Made by a program: the position numbers and the translations under genes | In this document: piece after piece, positions 44,560 to 56,952 of the stretch | How the letters are laid out: each line of letters begins with the position of its first letter | Position numbering within the stretch: the first letter of the stretch is position 1 | DNA from: Euonymus europaeus | Taxonomy: Eukaryota > Streptophyta > Magnoliopsida > Celastrales > Celastraceae | NCBI GenBank assembly: GCA_963580455.1 | Contig: OY756969.1 | Span: 11,051,501-11,115,500, forward strand | DNA length: 64,000 nucleotides | Reading direction: 5' to 3' | Notes under the pieces: model-generated | Seen by the model: the letters and a program-made list of their open reading frames with translations, nothing else | Database searches by the model: none | Told to the model about the DNA's origin: nothing

Positions 44560-46695
44560 ATCCACTAATCACAAGTTGTTCAATCACAAACAATATCCCA
44601 ACAAACAATGGCAGCAAGCAACACCCTAATATCAATTTCTAAAGCACACAAACAAGCAAATATAATCAATATCAATTCAAATCAACTCAAGACAGCAAGT
44701 ATTAATTCAAAACACACCAAGTAACAAATATAGCAATCAAAGCAAGTAAAGAGTGTGCACAAGGATATATAGTGGTTTGGTGAGCACACCTACATCCACT
44801 ACCTAAGCCCTCAAGCTTAGGATTTCCACAATCCACTAAAATATGTTGGTTTTGCAAGTTCACCAACCAACTTAGGGTTTTCAAGAACACCCCAAACGTC
44901 TCACAACCAAGGTTTGAAGAACACCTTGAACTAGGGTTTCACAAGTTCTACCCCAAACTTCACATAGCCTCTCAAAAGTAATGCCCAAAAAAGGAACTTT
45001 TACAAGTGTTTGGTTCAACTTTCAAGGTTCTCACTAGATTAGCTCAAGGCTAGAGGGTTGAGAACTCACAAGAACAAAAGTAGTAACTCACGGGTAGGAT
45101 GAAATTTTGGCTCAATATGTGGCTATCTCTCTCTTAAAATTTCACACAAAACTCCGAAGATATGTAGATGAAGAATGGAGAAGCTTCGTTGAAGAAGATG
45201 AACTTGAACACCCAAATATGACTCCACGGGTTCCCTTTAAAGATGGTGTTCAAGAATTTGTTTTGATCTCTTGAAATGATGAAAGTAGACTTGAATGCTT
45301 GTACACACAATAGCTCAAAGAGATCTTGAGGAAGAAGGCTTGAATCAAGAAGATGAAGTTGAGAGCAAGTAGGCTTGAATAGTTAGTCAAACTTTTGCAA
45401 AAGCTTCTTCCACACACTAGTCGTTGCTGCCCCCTATTTTTCATTCCAAACAAAACACAAACTTAGCCATTGGATCAACACCTCTTCAAATCTTGGCCTT
45501 TCATTTTCTATAAAATCTGGACCCTTCATTAATTCAACCACTCTAATCCCAGCTTTTCTTTAATTCAACCACTCCAAACCAATCCTTCAAAAATAGTTTC
45601 GTTGGCATCATTTTGTCAAGAGTTCTCATTTTGAGTTGCACCTTGTTTGGATCAATCAAATGAGTCTTCTTCATGAAGCAACTCTTTCTCAAGGAATGCC
45701 AAACAAGTCCATCTTAGATTCTGGAAAATATAATAACTTTATGTCATCTTGTCCCTCCCTTGTCTCCATAGTCAAGTGTTAGGCACAATACCAACCAAGT
45801 ATTTCAAACTTGTATTCCCACTTCTTTCTTGACTCCAAGAAAAAATGAGAAGACTTGTGGAAGCTCTTGAAATAATTCTCCAGCAATAATAACACTAAGC
45901 ACATGGCTGGAACCATTTCTTGCACACAAAGTATTAACCTTGACTCAAATAGGGTTGACCATGACAAAGCTTGTCCAAATGAGCTTCAAATCATGATGCA
46001 CGAATTTCCTCAATTAAATAAGCTTAATAATAATTTAAATCAGCTCATAATGATCAATTGATTAAACCTACAAAAAGAATAGATGACAAAGCATCCCATT
46101 TTTTGCTTGTAAGCTCAAAGAGCTTCAATGCTTGCACTTGGGTTAACCAATATGATATAAGCTCAATAAAATTCTAGTAAGTACATGATAAATCAATTTA
46201 TCCATACAAGAATCTGCATACAAAATTTGACTTATAATTGAGTTTGTTTGGTCATTCAATTTGATCATACAAATCTCAACTAGGCTAGTTTCACAACTAC
46301 ACTAGTGAATTAATTTCAACTGACAAATTAAATATGATAGACTTAAAATTGACCTGAAAATATTTCAAAATGAAAAATTCCAGAGTGTTTCAAATAATTT
46401 TCAAAACAAGAATCAAGTCAATCAGAGATCATATGAATAAGTTATGACAATTCAACCAACGTGTGCACAGTGTGATGTTTGAACAATTTTCGTACTGCAA
46501 AAATGAACAAGTCTACAATCATCAAATTCATATCAAATATGATCAAACATGATTCCAAAGATATATAATGAAGCTTAAACTATTAGATAAAATACATTTC
46601 ATGATTTATCCAAATTCATCTAAAGTTAAGCACAATCAAATAGTCCAATACATATTTTTGTATCAAAACACAAATGTAGGACATATGGTCCAACA
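44560..46695 (-). repeat. Probable copia (SIRE-like) LTR fragment, reverse orientation
   Basis: On the - strand it starts TGTTGGACCATATGTCC at 46695, followed by TTTGTGTTTTGATACAAAA. This resembles SIRE/Maximus-type LTR starts. The left part (44740-45010) is the low-complexity, ATCCACTA-rich sequence often found in such LTRs. No primer site or coding region is attached, so it is a solo or truncated LTR. The left border is uncertain. Confidence 0.45.
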
Positions 46696-46855
46696 AAACT
46701 CTCTCGCAGGTTATGCTCCCAAGGGAGTCCAAGCCGAAACGTATTCACTACACTTTTTCATCGCAATCATTGATATCTGCTTAAGTATCAAAATACCTGG
46801 CTGCATAAGCCCAAAGCGATTTCAACTTTTTTAGATGTAAACTAAACAGTCTATC

Positions 46856-48399
46856 TGTAATATCCTAAACCCAATTTTTGGAAAAATGATTTTTAAAATT
46901 AAATATTTTTAATATATACTACATGATTTTAAAAGAATATTGGCGCAAGAATCACTTATATCGGAGTTGAATTTGAATTATTATGAATTTTGGAAGTTTA
47001 AGTAATTATTATAGAAACGAGGGGCAAAAAGGTAATTTCACTTGAAAATAAACCCATATCTTCTTCTTCGTCAGCCATCACCCGTGAGTTGTAAAAGGTT
47101 TGAGGGAAAAATAGGTTTTTGTGATTTCTTCACCAATTGAGGTGTGTGAGGTATCAAAACGAAGATTGTAGAGAGTTGAACAAAACTCAAGTGGTATTGT
47201 AGTCAATGGAGCACTGTAGGCGGCAAAATCAGGAAGCGAAAGTTGCATTTTTTGTGACTTTCGAGCTCACTTTCGAGCTCAATCACGTCTTCAATTTGAT
47301 GTGTGGTTCGCCGGCTAACGTTCACCGAAAACGTCGGTTTCAACGGCGGCAGTGGTTGTACCACTGTTGACCTGAGTTGACTGGGTTTGACTTTTGGCCC
47401 GATTTGACAGTTTTTGACTGGATTGACCAGTTTTGACTATTTAAGTTGACTTTTATGTATTTTAACTATGTCGGGTATACGTACCCGTATTTTGATGCAG
47501 GAGACTGATTTGGGGATTTTGGGTTCGCAATGAGGTGGGTACATCCTGGGGGACGCTCTTCGATGTAGGCGATGCTATCGAGTACCTTATATAGCCTCGA
47601 TCCTCATCTATTATGGGGACTACCTGGACTAGGAGACACCTTGCGGGGATCAGGGTGGGTCCAAGGGAGGATTTACTAATGTTATATGGATTTGAGTTTG
47701 ATTATGATTGAGTACTGATTTGAGAGTTGTACTTGAAGATGGTAGTGGTGGAGCCTACTCGGTGTCTACCCTGCAGATTGATGATTTTGATGATGTTTAT
47801 GATGGATCGATTTTTCGGAGATTTTATATCCTATCAGTATATCACTTCATGATTTCCTTTATACTTTTCATATCTTACAGGTTTTCTTACTTTATCTCTG
47901 ATTTATTGGAGTTCGGTAGTACTGGAGGGTATCACCATTTGAGTTTCTATTCATTCTACTTATACTTCTTTAGTTCTTCATTATGTTTATTTCGATGATT
48001 GATATTTCTCCATATCACTACTGAGCTTTGTGGCTCATCCCTTTCATTCACATTTTTTGTAGGTGAGATAACCGGAGTGGATGATCAGCGTAGAGATGCA
48101 TGATACGTGATGGTAGCTGCTATGTGGATATTTGTGTATGTTTAGTATATATTTTCCATTTCTATGATGTTTTGGATTTTTCGCTATTGACTCCGATTTG
48201 CATGTCACAGTATGTTAGGATTTCCATTGGGATTTATCTATATATGTGTGGGTACTTATGTAGACAGATTGATGATTCATAGTAGCTTGGATAGATATTT
48301 GGTTTAAATCCGGTTCGGGGAACGGAGGGGTTCCCTGCCTGTCACGCCTCTGGGATTCATGGGTGCTCATCCGCACCTATGTGGGAGAGGGGCGTGACA
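46856..48399 (+). repeat. 5' LTR of decayed Tekay-like gypsy element
   Basis: Starts TGTAATATCCTAAACCC and ends GGGGCGTGACA, immediately followed by a primer site. The last 60 bp form an inverted repeat (CTGTCACGCCTCT at 48340 and AGAGGGGCGTGACAG at 48386). The short frame at 47708-47998 inside it is not a gene. Confidence 0.85.
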
Positions 48400-48402
48400 G
48401 TT

Positions 48403-48414
48403 TGGTATCAGAGC
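48403..48414 (+). other. Primer-binding site, initiator Met tRNA
   Basis: TGGTATCAGAGC, 3 nt after the LTR end. It matches the usual plant initiator Met tRNA primer site exactly over these 12 bases. Confidence 0.93.
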
Positions 48415-48499
48415 AAGGTTATTTAGCTTTTGTGAGAATTATTTAGCTTTGGTAAGGTTTATTTAGCTTTTGGGAGGTTGTGCATTTTCTTTAGTTTTT

Positions 48500-51400
48500 C
48501 CCCAGCTACATATCATGCCCTTCTCGGCTGATCTGGTGAGTTATTCATTCTTTTACGTTTGGGGGCATTCGATTTATGTAGTTGTACGTTTATTTTTTGG
48601 ACATGTAGACACACGTAGTACATGTACTCGGGGTGGGTGTGCTACCCGCGGACGTGGGCAGGGTAGAGGTGAGCTTCCGGATATCGTTGATGAGGTCAAG
48701 TTGCGGATACCTCAGGAGGTTTCGGTCGTGCAAGGTCGAGATCGACGGGGTCACGGCCGTGTTGTTCATGATCAAGTAGTGGAGCAAGTACCGACTCAGG
48801 CAGCACTCATAGGTGTAGAGGGTGTAATAAAGACTTATGAGCAGCAGTATAAAGACATGACAGGTATGATACGGACCATAGGTCAGGCGGTAGCAGCTTT
48901 AGCTTCACAGATTGAACCGCAACTTATTATCGACGCTCAGGTGCTAGCTCTTCCAGTGGCTACACCAGATTTTGTTTGTGCAGCTGTTCAGTTACCATTT
49001 ATCATTTAGTCAGGAGTAGGTCAGATGGTTCCAGTGCAGACAGCACCACTAGCAGTTGAGCCCTCCATCACTGAGTTAGCTTAGTTGATGAAGACGATAT
49101 CCCTAGTGTATCGGGGAGTTATATATCCTAAGACGACCAAGGAGTAGTAGATCCTAAGGTGTTCAAGGATTGGTTGCGATAGTTGAGGAGACAGATGGTG
49201 ACGCTTAGGATACCGGATGAGAAGAGAGTTGTATTGGCTTCAGCATTTTTAGAGGATGATGCTTATGTCTGGTGGGAGAGTATGACTATTGGTAGAGAGT
49301 GTATGGAGATGCCACGACAAGAGTTTGAGACTCAATTTCTAGCATAGTATGTTCCCCAAGCCGTTCGCTTTGTGAAGGCCAAGGAGTTTTATAGTTGATT
49401 CAGGGGAAGGATATGACGGTGTCACAGTATCAGGCACGGTTTTAGGAGCTTGGTTGGTATAGAGAGGAGTACATTTTTGCTAAGAAGAAGAAGATACTGA
49501 GGTTTCAGCGCAGGCTGAAACCCTGCATTGTAGAGTGTTTAGCTGGGATGATGGTTCGCACCTATCGGGAGTGCATTGACAAAGCACTTGATATAGAGAT
49601 GAGCATGGTTGATTCGTAAGATTATTGGGAGTAGTAGTAGTAGACAACGGACTGATGGTCAAAGATAGAGGCCCAAACAGAATTAGGGGTAGAGATTCCA
49701 GGACAGGAGGGTGGACCGTTGGAGTCAGGGTCAGCAGCAGAGTTCTCAAAGGCAAGGACAATAGGGTCCATGACAAGGATAGTAGGGGTCCGTGATAGGG
49801 ACAACAGGGTCCGCGACAGGGACAGGGGTCCATATTAGGACTATATTGTTATATGTGTGGTCATACTTGACAGATGAGATCGGACTGTCCTATTGTGTTT
49901 CTATTGTGGACTACCAGGACATATCCAGATGGATTGTCCGAGGAGACGTGCAGCACCATTAGGTAGAGGACAGAGAGCCCCAACATCAGTAGTACCAGCA
50001 CCTAGAGCTCTAATAGGCAGAGGGGCCAGACCTCCAACCCCACCTATGAGACAGCAGTAGCAGCAGTAGAGACAGGGCCAGGGAGCCGGAGTTCATGCAG
50101 TTGCACCCAAGCCAGCACCAGACCGTGATTTCATTGGAGGTAGAGTTCTACTTTTCAATTCTTAGGCTCGTGTTTTATTTGATACTGGTGTCACACATTC
50201 GTTTATTTCTACAAGTTTTGTTGAGGTATTGGAGTTAGAGATTTCGGGTTTGGATAGGAGATTAGTAGTAGATTCACTTTTGGGATCAGGTACCGTAGTG
50301 AGGGGCATCTGTAGAGGTTGTATCTTTCGATTCGCTGGACATGAGTTTCGAGCAGACTTATATGTCATGGAGTTCACTGACTATGATGTGGTACATGGAT
50401 TGGACTGGTTGACCGACTGTGATGTTGTCATAGATTGTATAGAGCGTAGGGTCATGCTGACATCACCATCTAGGCGAGTTAGTTTTTATGGGTCGCGGGT
50501 TATTACGTGTTCACACTTTTTCAACTACCCAAGATATTCTGACTACCTAGTGGCAAGCTTGACTTCTACATCGGATATTGAGGTTAGCACAGCTGTGCCA
50601 GTGGTAGAAGAGTACTTGGACGTGTTTCCTGAAGAGTTACCAGGGTTACCACCGTAACGAGAGAGTGACTTTGTGATTGAGTTATATCTGGGTAAAAACT
50701 TTATTTCTATTCCAAGGTATATGATGGCTCCAGCAGAGTTCAGGGAGTTGGATAGGCAGTTGCGGGAGTTGTAGGGTCTAGGATTTATCAGACCCAGTAC
50801 TTCACCAAGGGGTGCTCCAGTCCTCTTCGTGAAGAAGAAAGACAAACCGATGCGGATGTGTGTAGGCAATTGAATAGGGTAACTGTGAAAAACAAGTACC
50901 CGTTGCCAAGGATAATTGATATGTTTGATCAATTGAGAGGTAGTCACTATTACTACAAGATTGATCTCATGTCAGGTTATCACTAGCTTAGGATTCGGGA
51001 GGAGGACATATCGAAGACAACATTCCGTACTTGGTATGGCCATTATGAGTTCTTGGTCATGCCGTTTGGGCTAACCAATGCCCCAGCAACTTTTATGAAT
51101 TTGATGCATAGGGTGTTTAGACAGTATCTTTACCAGTTTGTGATAGTATTCATCAATGACATATTAGTGTATTCGGCCACAAAGGAGAAACATATGAGGG
51201 ATTTGGAGATTGTATTGCTGACACTCAGGGAGCATCAGCTGTATGCCAAGCTGAGTAAGTGTGAGTTTTTTGGCTACTCAGGTGAGAATCTTGGGGCATG
51301 TGATATCCAGAGTTAGAGTGGCGGTGGATCCTGTCAAGGTGGAGGCCGTGTTGGATTGGAGGACTTTGAAGACAGTGGAGAGTTTCGTAGTTTCCTAGGA

Positions 51401-53219
51401 TTAGCAGGTTATTACAGGAGGTTTATAGAGGGATTTTCATGGATTGCTGCACCAATGACTGAGTTGACGTGGAAGGGTGTTCCTTTCACGTGGACTGATA
51501 GAAGTGAACAGACTTTTCATGAGCTAAAGACCTGACTCACATCCCCTCCAGCTCTGACCATTTCAGACAGTGGTATAGGTTACCATGTATATTGTGATGC
51601 TTCAAGGATTGGATTAGGTTGCGTACTCATGCAGCAGGAAAGGGTGGTTGATATGCTTCACGACTATTGAAGCCACATAAGGGGAATTATCTCGTACATG
51701 TTTTGAAGTTGGCTGCTATAGTGTTCGCACTTAAGTAGTGGAGGCATTACCTTTATGGGGAGCAGTTTGAGGTGTATTTAGAACATAGGAGTTTACGACA
51801 CTTATTCACACAGAAGGATCTGAATCAGAGGCAGCGAAGATGGATGAAATATATTGGAGATTATGATTTCTCATTACAATATCATCCATGAAAGGCTAAT
51901 GTGCTGGGGGAGCCTTGAGTAGGAGGTTGGCAGTGGCATGATTGTCACGACGGGAGTTTGATTTGGTTGACACCATTGGGAAGTACCATTTAGATGTTGA
52001 TGAAAGGGGTGATAGATACTTCTTGAGGAGTTTGGTAAGCCGTCCAACACTAGTACATAAAGTGTTGGATGCACAACTCGGCAATGTGACTTTTGATGAT
52101 ATCGAGGATATGGATGGTTGGATTCGAGGTGCTGATGGAGGAGTTAATTTTAGAGGCCGACTGGTGGTTCCGGACGATGCTGAATTGAGAGGTGAGATAC
52201 TTAGAGAGGCACACTATTCTCAGTTCGCGATACATCCTGGTGCTATTAGGATGTATTGAGATTTACGGAGACAATATTGGTGGAGCGAACTGAAGAGAGA
52301 TGTGGCCCAGACTGTGATGAGATGCCTTACCTATGAGCAGGTGATGGTAAAGCATAGGAGACCTCCTGGATTGTTACAGCCATTTCCATTTCCCGAGTGG
52401 AAGTGGGAGCATGTGTGTATGGAATTTGTGATGGCTTTACCAAGGACTGTGAGGAGACATGATGTCGTGTGGGTCGTTGTTGATAGATTGAAGAAGACTG
52501 CTCACTTTTTACTGATTCAGCAGACTAGCTTGGTGGAGGTACTTACTAGACTTTACATTCGAGAGGTCGTACGACTACATGGGGTATCCGTGTCCATTAT
52601 ATTCGATAGGAATCCCCATTTCACTTCGCTTTTGGAGCAGCTTTTAGTACACTTAGGGGACGATGTTGAGTTTCAGTACCCATAGACTGAAGGGTAGAGT
52701 GAGAGGACTATGCAAATCTTGGAGGACAAGCTACGATCATGTGTTTTAGATTTCAGGGCTGATTGGGAGACGCCCATTCCACTGGTAGAGTTTGTTTATA
52801 ACAACTCCTATCAAAGTAGTATTCAAATGGCACCATTTGAGGCACTTTATGGTAGACCATGCAGGTCACCACTCTGTTGGTCAAAGGTTGGGGATCGACC
52901 TTTGTTGGGACCGGATTTAATTCGACAGACCACTGAGGTGGTATCAGTTATTAGGCAGCGACTTCTGATGACCCAGTCACGTCAGAAGAGTTATGTAGAT
53001 AGGAGGCGGAGGCCTTTAGCGTTTTAGGTGGGTGACCACGTATTCCTCAAGGTTAGTCCGATGCGAGGAATACAGCGTTTTGATAGATCGGGGAAGTTAT
53101 GCCCTAGGTTTATTGGACCTTTTGAAATCCTGGAGAAACTGGGGAGTTTGGCATATAGGTTGGCATTGCCACCACATTTATCCAAAGTTCACAGTGTGTT
53201 TCACGTTTCGGAATTGAGA
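48500..53219 (+). pseudogene. Tekay-like gag-pol, heavily decayed, 3' truncated
   Basis: Follows the primer site. Gag fragments (RGRGQGRGELPD; VWWESMTIG near 49270), a zinc-knuckle remnant near 49850-49940, protease LFDTGVTHSF near 50175, and [14 protein letters not shown] near 51060 are present. RNase H (YCDASRIGLG near 51592) and integrase (WIRGADGGVNFRGRL, VVVDRLKKTAHF, GRPCRSPLCW) follow, then [21 protein letters not shown]. The RT catalytic FIDD reads FIND near 51150. At least a dozen in-frame stops, mainly TAG where Gln is conserved (for example near 52683, 52695 and 53026), plus frame shifts. Homology stops at about 53219, before any chromodomain, where copia-related DNA begins. Closely related in domain layout to the element at 20158-29113, but much older. 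Confidence 0.88.
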
Positions 53220-53590
53220 AAACTTATAAATTTATGGAACAATTCAGTAGAGTGTGTATCAGGTGAATTTGAAACAGTCTTAGCATGCTCACATCTACGT
53301 GACTTTACCAACTTAGAGCAATGAGGTTTTAATATGTCCTTTAACACCACACAAATGAAAGATAGACACGAATCCAAAATGATTATAATGCATGTGTCAT
53401 GTAGCCTGTAGGTAGCCTACGTGAACTAGTGGATGCATGCTGCATGTAAGTTACATGAGCTTTTGATGCATTTATAGGCTGAGATGATGAAATAACATGA
53501 GTTTTACCTTTATGTACTTGTTTGGAACCAATACCTATGTCTTCATCTTCAAGATTTTTTCCTTGAACAAACGATTTGAAATCTTTTCCA
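53220..53590 (-). other. Junction zone between decayed gypsy and copia gag tail
   Basis: No conserved domain was seen. Part of it (about 53400-53500) shares CATGTAA.TTACATGAGC-type motifs with the copia LTR repeat near 55780, so it probably belongs to the reverse-strand copia element. Confidence 0.35.
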
Positions 53591-53592
53591 AC

Positions 53593-54956
53593 CTATTGTG
53601 ACTCACCGATATATCTAAGTCCATTCCTAATTCCAGTTTGTCTCATCAAACCAAACAAGCTATCCAAATTACTGGTTCCTACCTGCAAGGTTTGAAACAT
53701 AAAATATTTTGATAATTCACTTTGCAAGTTAGAAATTGTACCTTGTAATTGTTGTATTTTTGCTTGATCATGATCCTGGTGCTTTTGCATCTCCTCAAGA
53801 TTAGTGAGTAATTCAGCTTCACGAACCAATCATTCTTGCAGATTGGTTTGTAGTTGTAGTTTGGACTTATGAATTTTTTTTCAAAAGCTATCACTAGTTT
53901 ATTATAAGCATCTTGAAGATCAACAATATCATCATTCAAATCTTCACTCAATTCACCATCAGACTCAGAATTCAGTTCCACATGGATTGACCCAGTGAAT
54001 TCAACCAGTGTGTTATTGTCATCATCAGACTTGCCTTCTTCATTGTTACTTTCACTCTCACTAAATGTTGTCTTCATGGACATATTATTCTTCTTTTTGT
54101 TTGCACACTCATGCGACATATGCCCAAAATTGTGACATTCATAACATTAAAAAGTGGCTATGGATTACTTAGCTTTCGTCTCAAATTTTGATTTCAAATT
54201 AGCCTTGTCTGGACGACTAGTCTTCCCCTTTTGCAGCTTGATATATTTTTTGAAATTTTTGGCTAATAAGACCAAACTCTCCTTGTCATCATCTGAGTCT
54301 TCTCGAATACACTTCAAAGCAACTCCTTTCAGCTTTTTAGGAATCCGAAAATTTGCTTCATATGTTTGTAAGGACCCCATAAGTTCTTCTACCTTGAGTA
54401 TGTCAACATCCTTGCTTTCTTCAATGGTAGCCACCTTAGCTTGAAATCGGACTGGCAAGGAACGTAGAATTTTCTGAACTATTTTGGAGGGTGAGAGTTG
54501 TTCACGAAGTGCAAACATGAAATTCACTATATCATTCAACTTAGCATAAAATGATCAAAAGTCTCCTCTTCCTCCATCTGTAACATCTCAAAAGAAGGTC
54601 TTAATTTCTGTAATTTTGAAATTTTCACAGCTGGTGTACCTTCATGTGTAACTTCCAGAATATCTCATGCTTCTTTTGTTGTCTCATAATTAGCAATTCG
54701 TCTAAATTCCTCAAGACATACACGAGTGAACATAGCATTAAGTGCCTGATTGTTCCAGCCAACACTATCATATTCAGTAGTAGTCCAAGATGTTGTTGGT
54801 TTAAGAATGATCTTCTTTCATCCTCTATAGTCGGTGGTGTCCATCCATGAATTACCAAAAATCAAACACGCTCATCTAGCATATTAGCCTTCCAGAAGGC
54901 ATAGTGCTCACCATTGAAAAATGGAGCTTTGTTTCAATCACGATTAGTATCCATTA
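53593..54956 (-). pseudogene. Ty1/copia gag (UBN2-type), truncated before protease
   Basis: Reads leftward from a Met near 54954, just inside the primer site. Segments include GEHYAFWKANM, VIHGWTPPTIED, a UBN2-type gag core (LRSLPVRFQAKVATIEESKD, MGSLQTYEANFR; 54165-54539) and a CCHC knuckle (CHNFGHMSHEC near 54110-54150). An acidic linker and coiled coil follow. Stops near 54946, 54860 and 53830 and frame changes make it a pseudogene. Protease, integrase and RT are missing; the element ends in the junction zone at about 53220. Confidence 0.8.
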
Positions 54957-54993
54957 TGAATAAGGATCTTCACCCAACACATAGAATGACCTC

Positions 54994-55004
54994 CTCTGAT
55001 ACCA
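54994..55004 (-). other. Copia primer-binding site
   Basis: TGGTATCAGAG on the - strand, 2 nt inside the LTR end at 55007. Confidence 0.9.
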
Positions 55005-55006
55005 AT

Positions 55007-55972
55007 TGAAAATCTGAGTACTAAAAGTAAATAAAGTGAGACACGCAATATTTATGAGGCAAACCCAATCCAAGGGAAAACCTGCGGTGTCTGTAACCAC
55101 CAATCTTTGAAACAATCCACTTTAACAAACGGGTTACAAGAATGTCCCTAGAGAAAGGATCCACATCACCTACACTAGTTTCTAGCTCGAATCACTTGAC
55201 ACACCCAACCACAAGTAGATCCACCACAACGATGCTCTAGAGTCGCATTGAAGTCTTCAAGCTCCGAGAACACACAATAATACCCTCAAAGTGTAATGCA
55301 AGAATGCATGAATTTTATCAAAATAAAAACTCGCTCAAAAAGACATGAAACTGTTTAGAATATGTGAGTTAAAAAACTTAGGGTTATTTGGTTAGCAAAG
55401 GCAATATATATGACATGTGTAGGAACCAAGAAAACCCTAATTGATGGCCTAAAGGATATGTATAATATTGAACCACGAAAATAGGAAAAGATTGTGTCCT
55501 AATCTTTGGAATCAAGGCCACAAAAGATAAGGAAAGACTTCCTTAAAGTGAGGAGATGATTATCTCTAAAAATACGAAAGAGATAAATCTAAATAAGAAG
55601 AGATAATCATTCCTAAAACAAACTTGATTTTATACCAATCAATCAATCTATCCAAATCAATTAATGAAATAAAATCAGTTAGCATTATCCAAATAAAAAC
55701 ATATCATGTAATTCTAGATGCACATTTTCAAAAGACTTTATGTTCATGTATGCTACATCAAAGTTACCTGAAATCGCAGTCAGCTCATGTAAGCTACATG
55801 CAGGTTATCTGAAATGGCAGTCAGCTCATGTAAGCTCCATGCAGGTTATCTGACATCTTCATTTGACCTTTAGTTCACACGTAACTCTCATTCTATCCTA
55901 CTATGGATCCAAGCTATCCTAAACTAGGAAATCACATTGTTCAAGCATAGTGTCACATACATATTGCTAACA
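55007..55972 (-). repeat. Copia 5' LTR, 966 bp
   Basis: On the - strand it begins TGTTAGCAATATG at 55972 and ends ATTTTCA at 55007, beside the primer site. It contains a 41-bp tandem duplicate (55770-55810 and 55811-55851) built on CAGTCAGCTCATGTAAGCT. No second LTR is present. Confidence 0.88.
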
Positions 55973-56952
55973 GGCTGTATCTTGGTGTGCTGTCAATGAT
56001 ATTTGTGGCCCGTTTGAGCAATGGTGTGCTTTAGTGAAGAAGGGAGCTTTGCAAAGGAAAACATGGAAGTTATTATTTTATGTAGCTGTCTGGTCAATTC
56101 GGAAAGCCCATAATGTGCTAATCTTCAGAGATAAGCAAGTGATTTAGAAAGAGGTCACATCCCTTATCTTTCATCGATTTCAGGAACGGTCTCAGGTATT
56201 TCTTCCCTCAACATTTCACATAATATCACCTCTAGAATTCTCGACAATCTCTATTCATTCATTATCAAATAGAAGATCATCCAGGCACCACAATGGTTGG
56301 CAATCACCAAATATGGGGTTTCTTAAGTGGAATGTCGATGGGTCTAGTAATGGTAAACCTAGGCGAGCAGGTAAGAGGGGGCTGTTAAGAAATGAATTGA
56401 GGCAAGTATTATACTATTTTAGCTATAATGTAGGAATTTGTGACTCCAATCAAGCTAAGTTCATGGCCATTCCGAAGGCATTGGAGCTATCTGCTTCTTC
56501 TCCCATTGTTAGGCAAACTAACATTATTCTGGAATATGATTCTTTGAATGTATGCGGCTTGGTTAACTCTAAGGGGAAGGTACCTTGGAAACTAAATTTT
56601 TTTCATAACGTAGTTGGTAACTCAATGCTTTATCTCTAATCAATTTGTTTCACGCATATCCCACGGGAAATAAATGATGAGGCTGACATCCTGGCTTTAG
56701 AAAGAGTTCTTTTGCTGGAAGATAAGATTCGATGGTTCTGAGTTACGGTTTTAGGGAAGCAAGCATTATTGAACTATCATAGGGATGTTTTTCTTTTATT
56801 TCATGTTTATGCTATGTAATTTTTGTTTGTTCTTGTTCTTGTTTCAGCCTTCTTCTGGAAGGCTTAACTATATGTTTGGTTTTCCTCCGTCTTGTGAGGG
56901 TGTTTATTTATATTAATTTTGAGGCTAAGCCTATTCTATAAAATAAAAAAAC
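55973..56952 (+). pseudogene. LINE (L1-type) 3' end: zf-RVT and RNase H
   Basis: The frame from 55985 reads CGPFEQWCALVKKGALQRKTW and KLLFYVAVWSIRKAHN, the zf-RVT region at the C-terminal end of plant L1-type reverse transcriptases. An RNase H domain follows (FLKWNVDGSSNGKP near 56320; CDSNQAKFMAIPKALEL; LEYDSLNVCGLV). Of the catalytic residues, Asp in VDGSSNG and Asp in EYDSLN are visible. The Glu expected in QAELMA is replaced by Lys-Phe. A few stops (near 56146 and 56637) occur. The 3' end has an ATAAAATAAAAAAAC run at about 56938-56952. The element is 5' truncated where the copia LTR abuts it. Confidence 0.8.

Noticed and set aside
46568..46834. 88-codon + frame as a small gene
   Set aside because: It spans a probable reverse-orientation copia LTR end and has no recognisable domain.
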